The notes under the pieces were generated by a model that did not search any database, was not told where the DNA came from, and saw only the letters and a list, made by a program, of their open reading frames with translations. Below are positions 1 to 5,093 of a DNA stretch of 5,398 nt, piece after piece; position 1 is the first letter of the stretch; each line of letters begins with the position of its first letter. This DNA is from Actinomycetota bacterium (GTDB lineage: Bacteria; Actinomycetota; Aquicultoria; Subteraquimicrobiales; UBA9087). Made by a program: the position numbers and the translations under genes. Location: positions 1 through 5,398 of the forward strand of contig DNCG01000042.1 of NCBI GenBank assembly GCA_003491635.1, read 5' to 3'.

Positions 1-1652
1 TACCCTGGGTTTTGGGGTTAATGGCTGTGATGGCCGCCTACAATCTCTTGGTTCATTTTGGCGTCTTTCCCTTTAAACTAGTTCAAGTTGAGAGCCCAGG
101 AGCGATCTATGCCACAGTTTTAGGGGACATCGTGCTGGTCACTGTACTTATCCTGCTGACGGGTGGAGCGTATAGCCAGTTTTACTTTCTTTATTTTCTC
201 ATCCTTCTCCTCGTGGCCGTCGCTTTTACCCTCCCCGTCGCTCTCGCTTTTACCCTTCTCATCTCCACAATCTACTTTACCATTTATTCCTTAAGACATC
301 CTTTTCCCATGGAATGGCTCAATGTCTCCCTGGGTTTGATCCTTGCCTGGTTCGCTGTGACTTTGGCCGGTTACTATCTGGTTGGCGAGATCAGGAGGGA
401 ATCGGAGAGTCGTCGGGTTGCTTATGAAGACCTCAAAGACCACCACGAAGAGGTGGAGCGCCTTTATCAAAGACTGGAGAGGGCTCTCACCGATTTATCC
501 ACCATCTATAAACTCAGCAAGCAGATGGTTGCCAAGACCAACCCGCGGGAGCTCTTGGATATGGCGGTGCGGATGTGCGGAGAAGTTCTCCGTGCGGAAT
601 CGGTCTCCATAATGCTCCTGGACAAGGATAAAGGGGAGCTTGCTATCGAAGCAGCTCAAGGTCTAAAAGAGGAGTTGGTTAAGAATACCCAGGTGAAGAT
701 CGACGAACGCGTCGCCGGCTGGGTAGCCAGGCATGGCAAGCCCTTACTACTCGATCAAAATCTCGGCGGAATGAAGTTTAAGAAATTCCGCAAGAGAGAG
801 TCGGTCAGGTCCTCTTTGTGCGCCCCTTTGATTATGGATGGTGAGCTGATCGGGGTATTGAACGTTACGAACAAAAAGTCGGGGGAGGAATTTACCAAGG
901 ACGAACTGGAGCTACTTGCCTCCTTCGCCGAGCACTTGGCGGTGGTTTTGCAAAGAAATGTCCTCCTTTCGGAGTTGGAGAAGAGCCGGAGGATCCAGGA
1001 GCGATTGACGGAAAAGATAATCGAGGCGCAGGAGGAGGAGAGAAAGAGAATCGCTCTGGCCATCCACGATAGCGTGGTTCAGCTGATTGCCAGCGCTCTT
1101 TTAAGGCTCGATGCCTGCGAAGCATATCTCGGTGGCGATGATAAGGCGAGGGAGGAGCTTTATAAAGCAAAAGAGGTGCTCGATGATAGTTTGGGTGAGA
1201 TGAGAGGACTTATTTCCAATCTTCGCCCGGTTCTCCTCAATGACCTTGGTCTCATCCCCGCCTTGCGCAAGACCATGGAGGAGTGGGGGAAGGAGACGGG
1301 TATAGCGGCGGGAATCACAACCCGGGGCACTCAACCCGATTTACCGAAGTCTGTGGAGACGGCCCTGTTTCGGATCATCCAGGAGACCCTGACCAATGTG
1401 AAAAATCACGCCCAGGCCACACGGGTTGATTTGGAGATCAGAGCAGGAAATGGACGACTGGAAATCAAAGTAAAAGATAATGGTGTGGGTTTTGATCGTG
1501 AAAAGGTCATCGCCAAATCCCTTACCAGCAAGAACATCGGCTTCGAGTCTATGCAGGAAAGGGCGAAGATGTGCGGGGGAAGCCTGGAGATCAATAGCGC
1601 CCCCGGCAAGGGAACCGAGATCAAAATTGTCGTCCCACTTCAAGAGCGATAG
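1..1652 (+). CDS. Sensor histidine kinase, HisKA_3/NarL-LiaS type with membrane and GAF domains (5' partial)
   Basis: This is a membrane sensor kinase that autophosphorylates on histidine and passes the phosphate to the response regulator encoded next to it. The frame is open to the window edge (first whole codon at 3). The TTG at 12 and ATG at 21 fall at the start of a hydrophobic helix with no good ribosome site, so the true start is probably upstream. Counting from the TTG at 12 (546 residues): four or five membrane helices (about 4-22, 33-51, 55-75, 76-93, 104-124) with almost no outer loops; a charged coiled coil (126-170); a GAF domain (about 175-315); a second signalling helix (315-345); a HisKA_3 dimerisation domain with phosphoacceptor H352 in RIALAIHDSVVQ; and a HATPase_c domain with N box around N462/N465, G1 DNGVGF (489-494) and G2 GG...SAPGKGT (522-535). 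All catalytic motifs are intact. With no extracytoplasmic domain, the signal is probably sensed in the membrane or by the GAF domain; the ligand is unknown. Confidence 0.93.
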   Translation, partial: PWVLGLMAVMAAYNLLVHFGVFPFKLVQVESPGAIYATVLGDIVLVTVLILLTGGAYSQFYFLYFLILLLVAVAFTLPVALAFTLLISTIYFTIYSLRHPFPMEWLNVSLGLILAWFAVTLAGYYLVGEIRRESESRRVAYEDLKDHHEEVERLYQRLERALTDLSTIYKLSKQMVAKTNPRELLDMAVRMCGEVLRAESVSIMLLDKDKGELAIEAAQGLKEELVKNTQVKIDERVAGWVARHGKPLLLDQNLGGMKFKKFRKRESVRSSLCAPLIMDGELIGVLNVTNKKSGEEFTKDELELLASFAEHLAVVLQRNVLLSELEKSRRIQERLTEKIIEAQEEERKRIALAIHDSVVQLIASALLRLDACEAYLGGDDKAREELYKAKEVLDDSLGEMRGLISNLRPVLLNDLGLIPALRKTMEEWGKETGIAAGITTRGTQPDLPKSVETALFRIIQETLTNVKNHAQATRVDLEIRAGNGRLEIKVKDNGVGFDREKVIAKSLTSKNIGFESMQERAKMCGGSLEINSAPGKGTEIKIVVPLQER

Positions 1653-1655
1653 GAG
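1651..1655 (+). promoter_or_regulatory. Ribosome binding site of the response regulator
   Basis: AGGAG overlaps the kinase stop codon (TAG at 1650-1652) and lies 6 bases before the ATG at 1662. This spacing selects ATG 1662 over the TTG at 1659, which would leave only 3 bases. The overlap with the upstream stop suggests translational coupling of kinase and regulator. Confidence 0.75.
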
Positions 1656-1661
1656 CATTTG

Positions 1662-2294
1662 ATGGAAAAGATAAGAGTTCTCATCGCTGACGATCATACC
1701 CTGGTGCGGGAGGGCCTGCGAGCGATACTGGAGTTGGCCGGAGATGTGGAGGTTGTTGGCGAGGCGAAGGATGGAGAAGAAGCCGTCCAGAAGACGCGTG
1801 AGCTGACCCCCGATATAGTTTTGATGGATATAAAAATGCCCAACATGGATGGCCTGGAGGCGACCAGGCTGATCAAGAAGGAGCTACCTCAGGTGAATGT
1901 GGTTATGCTAACGATGTATGCCGATGATGAGTACGCGCGGGAGGCCATCAAAGGTGGGGCCACTGGATACGTTTTAAAGAACACCCCTCGGAATACCTTA
2001 CTGGAGATCCTCCGCGGGATACATCGAGGTGAGGCCTTCATCCAACCTGAGGTCACGAAAGGGTTGCTCGAGGAGATCGTCAGACCCGCTTCCAGGGAAA
2101 AGATTTTAAGCGATCGGGAGAGGGAAATCCTTCAGCTCATGGCCGATGGTCTGACCAACAAAGAGATTGCCAAGAAGCTCTTCATCGGCCTGGAGACCGT
2201 TAAGAGCCACGCGAGAAATATCTTTGCCAAGCTCGAGGTCTCCGATAGGGCGCAGGCTGTTGCCAAGGGCTTGAGGGAGCACCTGCTCAAGTAA
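1662..2294 (+). CDS. NarL/FixJ-family response regulator (REC-LuxR HTH)
   Basis: This is a cytoplasmic DNA-binding response regulator, the expected partner of the kinase that ends 9 bases upstream. It has 210 residues from ATG 1662, a normal length for the family. The receiver domain (about 3-120) has the acidic pocket D10/D11, phosphoacceptor D56 in LMDIKMP, the switch residues T84 and Y103, and K106 in GYVLK. A linker (about 121-147) leads to a LuxR-type helix-turn-helix (about 149-205) with the typical LSDREREILQLMADGLTNKEIA start and recognition helix near ETVKSHARNIFAKL. All signature residues are present, so it should be functional. HisKA_3 kinases and NarL regulators pair in known systems such as LiaSR, DegSU and NarXL; which process this pair controls cannot be read from the sequence. 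No target operator could be identified. Confidence 0.96.
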   Translation: MEKIRVLIADDHTLVREGLRAILELAGDVEVVGEAKDGEEAVQKTRELTPDIVLMDIKMPNMDGLEATRLIKKELPQVNVVMLTMYADDEYAREAIKGGATGYVLKNTPRNTLLEILRGIHRGEAFIQPEVTKGLLEEIVRPASREKILSDREREILQLMADGLTNKEIAKKLFIGLETVKSHARNIFAKLEVSDRAQAVAKGLREHLLK

Positions 2295-2327
2295 CTTCCT
2301 GGTCGGATGCCAGGTGTCTGATGTAGC

Positions 2328-2461
2328 TATTGTTATTAGTAATTCGTTATTCGAAATTAGTTAACAGTTCACAGATGTCAGTTGTCAGATTCCTAGTCAA
2401 CGGTTCACAGTTCACAGTTGACAGTTAACAGTTGCGAGTTTCTAATTCCTAATTTCGAATT
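2328..2461. repeat. Degenerate heptanucleotide (period-7) repeat array
   Basis: About 19 units of 7 bases run almost without phase slips through the spacer after the response regulator. The outer units are of ATTCGTT/ATTCGAA/ATTAGTT type (2335-2362). The core is of GTTNACA type: GTTAACA 2360, GTTCACA 2367, GTTGTCA 2381, GTTCACA 2403, GTTCACA 2410, GTTGACA 2417 and GTTAACA 2424. The end returns to AT-rich units, ATTCCTA 2445 and ATTTCGA 2452. One extra base near 2402 shifts the phase. The AT-rich ends form a 12-bp inverted repeat (2349-2360 with 2449-2460). No open frame or protein is implied. Heptanucleotide tandem repeats (STRR) are known from cyanobacterial genomes; I infer only a resemblance in style, not membership of that family. 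Function is unknown. Confidence 0.75.
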
Positions 2462-2510
2462 GCTTACCCTTGGCCACTGACCTCTGGCTCCTGTTTCCGC
2501 TGGATGCCGC

Positions 2511-2535
2511 ATCCCTCATTTGAGGGGTATTTTTT
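2511..2535 (+). terminator. Probable Rho-independent terminator
   Basis: A short stem (ATCCCTC 2511-2517 paired with GAGGGGT 2522-2528, including one G-T wobble) closes a 4-base loop and is followed by six T (2530-2535). It lies 217 bases after the response regulator stop, beyond the repeat array, so it could end the two-component transcript before the metallo-hydrolase gene. The stem is short, so efficiency is uncertain. Its 5' arm also pairs in a competing hairpin, GGATG 2502-2506 with CATCC 2510-2514. Confidence 0.55.
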
Positions 2536-2643
2536 ACCCATTTTGAGTAAGAAGAAATCCTCCCTTGGTTTATTTAGCTCGCTTGTACATCTCCCGATAT
2601 AAAGAATGGAAGAGAAGGTTGATTTATTCACATGCTTACAGGC

Positions 2644-2651
2644 AGGTGGAG
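2644..2651 (+). promoter_or_regulatory. Ribosome binding site selecting the ATG at 2656
   Basis: AGGTGGAG lies 4 bases before the ATG at 2656. The upstream in-frame ATG at 2632 has its nearest purine-rich site (AGAGAAGG, 2611-2618) 13 bases away. The internal start at 2656 is therefore preferred; it also gives a cleaner signal-type N terminus. Confidence 0.55.
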
Positions 2652-2655
2652 AGCA

Positions 2656-3525
2656 ATGCTTCAGCTGAGAGAAAAGATTCGTCTGGCGAGAATGAGCATA
2701 CCTTTGGTGTTAGTGCTGGTTCTGGCTATGATACTACCAACCTATGTGAGCCTTGCCTTCTATCCCACGGCCATCGTGGAGCCATCTAGGGCGATTTCCA
2801 ATACTCTTCCCGCCGAGAATCCCCTGTTGAGTCTCCTGATGAAGAAACAAGCTCCGATAGAGGAGGCCACCTTGACTTTCTTCGATGTCGGCCACGGCGA
2901 CTGTGCTCTGGTCGAATACGCCGGGAAAGTGGTGATGGTGGATGCTGCTACCGCTCAGGCTTGCCGCGATAAAGTCACTCCTCGGCTTAAGCAAAAGGGT
3001 ATATCTAGGATCGATACGTTGATAATAACCCATTCCCATCCCGACCACATCGGCGGCCTACCCGAATTGCGCAAGGAGTTTGAGATGGGGGAGATAATCC
3101 AGAGCGGGACGACCGTGAGGGATTTCTTCGCTGTGATAGATCCGGAGGAGGAGCTCAGGCTGTACGCGGATGAGAACGACAGGAGCCTCATAACCGCCTT
3201 TAACATTCACGGTGAGATGGTGCTCATCTTCGGCGACAACGAATTCTACAGCCAGAACGAGTTCTGCGAAAAGTTTCTGGAGTATCGGTGGAGCGGTGAA
3301 AGGTGGGAGAGGAAGTCCCTCAAGGTCAAAGTGCTCAAGTACCCCCACCATGGAGTGCATGACTACCCTCTCTTTGAGGATATCGAGGCCGAGAGTGTGG
3401 TCATAAGTTGTGGCACCGAGGTGCTGTGGTGGAATGCCCCGACCACTGTCATTAAGCAGTATGAAGGCGTTGGAAGCAAGGTTTACTGGACAGCCAGAAA
3501 TGGAGATGTGGGGATAACTTTTTGA
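2656..3525 (+). CDS. Membrane-anchored or secreted ComEC/Rec2-like metallo-beta-lactamase-fold hydrolase
   Basis: This is a metal-dependent hydrolase of the MBL fold, resembling the C-terminal domain of the DNA-uptake protein ComEC but standing alone. From ATG 2656 it has 289 residues; ATG 2632 would add 8. A basic stretch (4-12) and hydrophobic helix (about 14-36) indicate a signal anchor or signal peptide, so the catalytic domain (about 71-289) should lie outside the membrane. Visible motifs are FFDVGHGDC (75-83, ComEC-type DVGQGD), VMVDAA with D96, the metal motif THSHPDH (125-131: H126, H128, D130, H131), ENDRSL (a typical ComEC-like NDxSLV block), IFGDN with D194, and KYPHHG (229-233). 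The C-terminal VYWTARNGDVGI matches the usual YrTd..G ending. The late HP motif normally near here reads NAP (260-262), so one expected histidine is missing. There is no competence (channel) domain or helix-hairpin-helix region. Substrate is unknown: a nuclease or phosphodiesterase activity is possible but inferred. Confidence 0.88.
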   Translation: MLQLREKIRLARMSIPLVLVLVLAMILPTYVSLAFYPTAIVEPSRAISNTLPAENPLLSLLMKKQAPIEEATLTFFDVGHGDCALVEYAGKVVMVDAATAQACRDKVTPRLKQKGISRIDTLIITHSHPDHIGGLPELRKEFEMGEIIQSGTTVRDFFAVIDPEEELRLYADENDRSLITAFNIHGEMVLIFGDNEFYSQNEFCEKFLEYRWSGERWERKSLKVKVLKYPHHGVHDYPLFEDIEAESVVISCGTEVLWWNAPTTVIKQYEGVGSKVYWTARNGDVGITF

Positions 3526-3548
3526 TGGAGGAGTAACTTGAGCGAAGG

Positions 3549-3577
3549 GAAAAGCCCCGCCGCAGGCGGGGCTTTTC
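3549..3577. terminator. Strong bidirectional Rho-independent terminator
   Basis: A perfect 13-bp stem (GAAAAGCCCCGCC paired with GGCGGGGCTTTTC) with a GCA loop is flanked by A4 on one side and T4 on the other. It therefore works on paper in both directions. It lies 23 bases after the metallo-hydrolase stop and 46 bases beyond the end of the convergent small membrane protein gene, so it probably ends both transcripts. Confidence 0.93.
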
Positions 3578-3623
3578 TATTCAAGAATTCTATTATCGAG
3601 ACCAGTATTAAATAAATTGACTA

Positions 3624-3809
3624 CTATTTCTTCTGGGCGATGGTCATCAGCAAAAATGCGATCGCGAAGAGCAGGGAGGTGTCGGTAAACCTCAAGAAAG
3701 CGCTCGGCGAGATGTTAAAAACGGGCGCGCCGATAATGAATTTTACAACTAAGGAACCGATCAAGCTCACGACGGCGACGATGAGTGCGATGGTGCTCAA
3801 AGTCTTCAA
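3624..3809 (-). CDS. Small two-helix membrane protein, function unknown
   Basis: This 61-residue protein is not one I can name. It has two predicted membrane helices (about 4-27 and 44-58), a short loop with FNISPSAFLRFTDT between them, and a basic C-terminal end (QKK). Loop polarity and positive ends fit an inner-membrane protein. The start chosen is TTG at 3809; an in-frame TGA lies three codons upstream (3816-3818), which rules out a longer N terminus. AGGTGG sits about 9 bases ahead. A second TTG at 3800, preceded by GAAGGAAG, is an alternative start. Two TAG codons in a row separated by one base triplet boundary (3621-3626) end the frame. Regular codon choice and amphipathic layout support a real gene. 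It converges on the metallo-hydrolase gene and shares the terminator at 3549-3577. Confidence 0.7.
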   Translation of the reverse strand: MKTLSTIALIVAVVSLIGSLVVKFIIGAPVFNISPSAFLRFTDTSLLFAIAFLLMTIAQKK

Positions 3810-3952
3810 CTTCCTTCACCACCTTTCTTGCCTATTTAAATTTACTTCCTTCATTCTCCAAATATGAGGAATCTCCTTTAATTTTAGCTCTTCTCCGCTT
3901 TTAGTGGGTAAACTTATTAATCTTGTTCCTTCCCAAAAGAGCTACTCATTAA

Positions 3953-4008
3953 AGGATTCTAGGATTCAAGTGAAAATAAATGCTTTAGCACTTGAATCCT
4001 AGAATCCT
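3953..4008. repeat. Perfect 20-bp inverted repeat
   Basis: The arms 3953-3972 and 3989-4008 are exact reverse complements, separated by 16 bases. The spacer itself can form a small inner stem (TAAA 3977-3980 with TTTA 3984-3987). Each arm is built from an 8-base repeat (AGGATTCT AGGATTCA). No T tract follows on either strand, so this is not a standard terminator. It lies in the 344-base gene-free stretch 3810-4153; bases 3810-3952 of that stretch show no feature I can support. Confidence 0.9.
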
Positions 4009-4025
4009 CGACTCCTCGAACCCTT
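3994..4025. repeat. Degenerate 8-mer tandem repeat overlapping the right hairpin arm
   Basis: Four consecutive octamers are visible: GAATCCTA (3994), GAATCCTC (4002), GACTCCTC (4010) and GAACCCTT (4018). The first two are part of the inverted-repeat arm; the array continues past the arm, so the hairpin looks as if it grew from a repeat tract rather than the reverse. No coding role is apparent. Confidence 0.65.
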
Positions 4026-4028
4026 TCC

Positions 4029-4091
4029 TAATGACGAATAACGAATTCCGAATAACTAATTTCAAATGACGAATAACGAATTCCGAATAAC
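4029..4091. repeat. Heptad-phased array with a perfect 27-bp direct repeat
   Basis: Nine consecutive 7-base units run from TAATGAC (4029) through GAATAAC 4036, GAATTCC 4043, GAATAAC 4050, TAATTTC 4057, AAATGAC 4064, GAATAAC 4071, GAATTCC 4078 and GAATAAC 4085. The segment 4030-4056 is repeated exactly at 4065-4091, an offset of 35 bases (five units). The 13-base CGAATAACGAATT (4035-4047 and 4070-4082) is the reverse complement of 2341-2353 in the other repeat-rich spacer, so both spacers hold the same family in opposite orientations. The remaining 62 bases up to the next gene show no clear terminator. Confidence 0.85.
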
Positions 4092-4153
4092 GGAACAAGC
4101 TCTTGGCTCCGAGCTCTAAGCTAAACGGGAACCAACCAGGAACAAGACGCGAG

Positions 4154-5029
4154 TTAGTGTTCTTCCGAGAACGACCAAGCTATGGCATTTGCCAGTATGC
4201 CGACTTGCCTGTTGCACTCCCTGTATTGAGAGATCGGCGTGTCGAAGGCGGGCAGTGGCGTCCAGTTGATGAAGGAGAGAGCGATTGCTTTGCCCTGTCG
4301 ATAGTCCGCCACTGTGACCGCCGGTTCACCGAGGTCGCTCTGGACGATTATCTCGACGGTGGGATTGGATTTTCCATCCACCTCCAACATCGCCCAACCG
4401 TAGGGGTTGATATCCCTCGGATTGGTGATGAAGGGGCTGGGTGTCTTGTCCACCAGAGGATGACCCACATCGATTACGTAGGTGTTTCCCTTGGGATTCT
4501 CATCTACGAAGTAGATGCCGAATACCTCCCTTAAGGTCGCATTATCCTGCAAGAAGGGGCAACCCATGGCTATGACCGTCTTACCGGAGGCGGCAAAGGC
4601 CGCTATGGTGCTGGTGGCCGCGTCTTCGTTCTCGAGCAGTTTGGCTTCCCCGGAGTATTTTCTGTAGTCCTGGAGGATCAAAACATCGTATTCGAATGGG
4701 TCGAAGGCGGAAAAATCCCCCCTCTCGAGGTTGATTTTTGCATTCGCCTCGTGCTTGACCAGATGGGAGGCAGCCTCAAGGGCTTTTGCCAGGTGATTGT
4801 TGTTGGGATGCCCGTTGCCCCTGTCAAGGGTGAAGACGTTTACGGTCCCGTTGATCCGTGGCTGCTCCTCCCCCGGTGGTTGAGGTTGTGGGAGCCGAGC
4901 GAGAACCACCGACTCCACCCAGGGAGCGGCGACGAACGTGATGAACACTATGGCCCCCAACAGGATGAAAAGGCCGCTGTTTGCCGCTATTATGGTGAAT
5001 ATGGTGTTGTTTCGCAGTTTACCCTTCAT
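4154..5029 (-). CDS. Membrane-anchored protein with a putative GATase1-like outer domain, function unknown
   Basis: I do not recognise this 291-residue protein by name. It starts at ATG 5029 with AGAAGG 7 bases upstream. A basic N terminus (MKGKLR) and a single hydrophobic helix (about 11-34) point to a signal anchor. A proline-rich linker (47-57) follows, then a soluble domain (about 60-291) expected outside the membrane. That domain alternates strands and helices: VNVFTLDRGNG (63-72), FEYDVLILQDY (112-122), AAFAASGKTVIAMGCPFL (143-160) and, near the end, GKAIALSFINW followed by ILANAIAWS (278-286). This order, with a closing beautify-strand then a helix of the LLANAIRW kind, resembles the class-I glutamine-amidotransferase-like (flavodoxin-like) domains found in surface proteins and beta-galactosidase trimerisation domains. 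That assignment is an inference from pattern only. C157 follows a strand where GATases have their nucleophile, but no clear His/Glu partners are visible, so catalysis is doubtful. Confidence 0.85.
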   Translation of the reverse strand: MKGKLRNNTIFTIIAANSGLFILLGAIVFITFVAAPWVESVVLARLPQPQPPGEEQPRINGTVNVFTLDRGNGHPNNNHLAKALEAASHLVKHEANAKINLERGDFSAFDPFEYDVLILQDYRKYSGEAKLLENEDAATSTIAAFAASGKTVIAMGCPFLQDNATLREVFGIYFVDENPKGNTYVIDVGHPLVDKTPSPFITNPRDINPYGWAMLEVDGKSNPTVEIIVQSDLGEPAVTVADYRQGKAIALSFINWTPLPAFDTPISQYRECNRQVGILANAIAWSFSEEH

Positions 5030-5063
5030 GTTTTTACCTTCTATGCAAATGTACTAAATCTTC

Positions 5064-5092
5064 TTTTTAAAGTCCACAGACATATGATTCAA
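5064..5092 (-). promoter_or_regulatory. Possible sigma-70 promoter for the 291-residue protein gene
   Basis: On the minus strand TTGAAT (5087-5092) and TAAAAA (5064-5069) are separated by exactly 17 bases; each matches four of six consensus positions. Transcription would begin near 5057, giving a leader of about 27 bases before ATG 5029. The -35 box touches the transposase stop codon (5094-5096), so the promoter may partly derive from the mobile element's end. The match is modest and unproven. Confidence 0.35.
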
Positions 5093-5093
5093 G

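Noticed and set aside
12..23. TTG at 12 or ATG at 21 as the true start of the histidine kinase
   Set aside because: The frame is open to the window edge, no convincing ribosome site precedes either codon, and the first helix begins at once, so the gene most likely starts upstream.
2298..2314. Hairpin CCTGG/CCAGG directly after the response regulator stop
   Set aside because: Only five pairs with a 7-base loop and no T tract; too weak to call a terminator.
2328..2461. CRISPR-like array
   Set aside because: The units are 7 bases, contiguous and degenerate, with no repeat-spacer alternation and no cas genes nearby.
2598..2603. TATAAA as a -10 box for the metallo-hydrolase gene
   Set aside because: No acceptable -35 box lies 16-18 bases upstream (TTGGTT at 2565-2570 is too far).
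3816..3854. Twelve-codon minus-strand ATG frame in phase with the small membrane protein, ending in TGA
   Set aside because: No spaced ribosome site, and TGA is used as a normal stop elsewhere in the window, so neither a leader peptide nor stop recoding is supported.
4103..4534. Plus-strand open frame of 143 codons
   Set aside because: It lies mostly antisense to the 291-residue gene, shows no domain or membrane pattern, and reads as a shadow frame.
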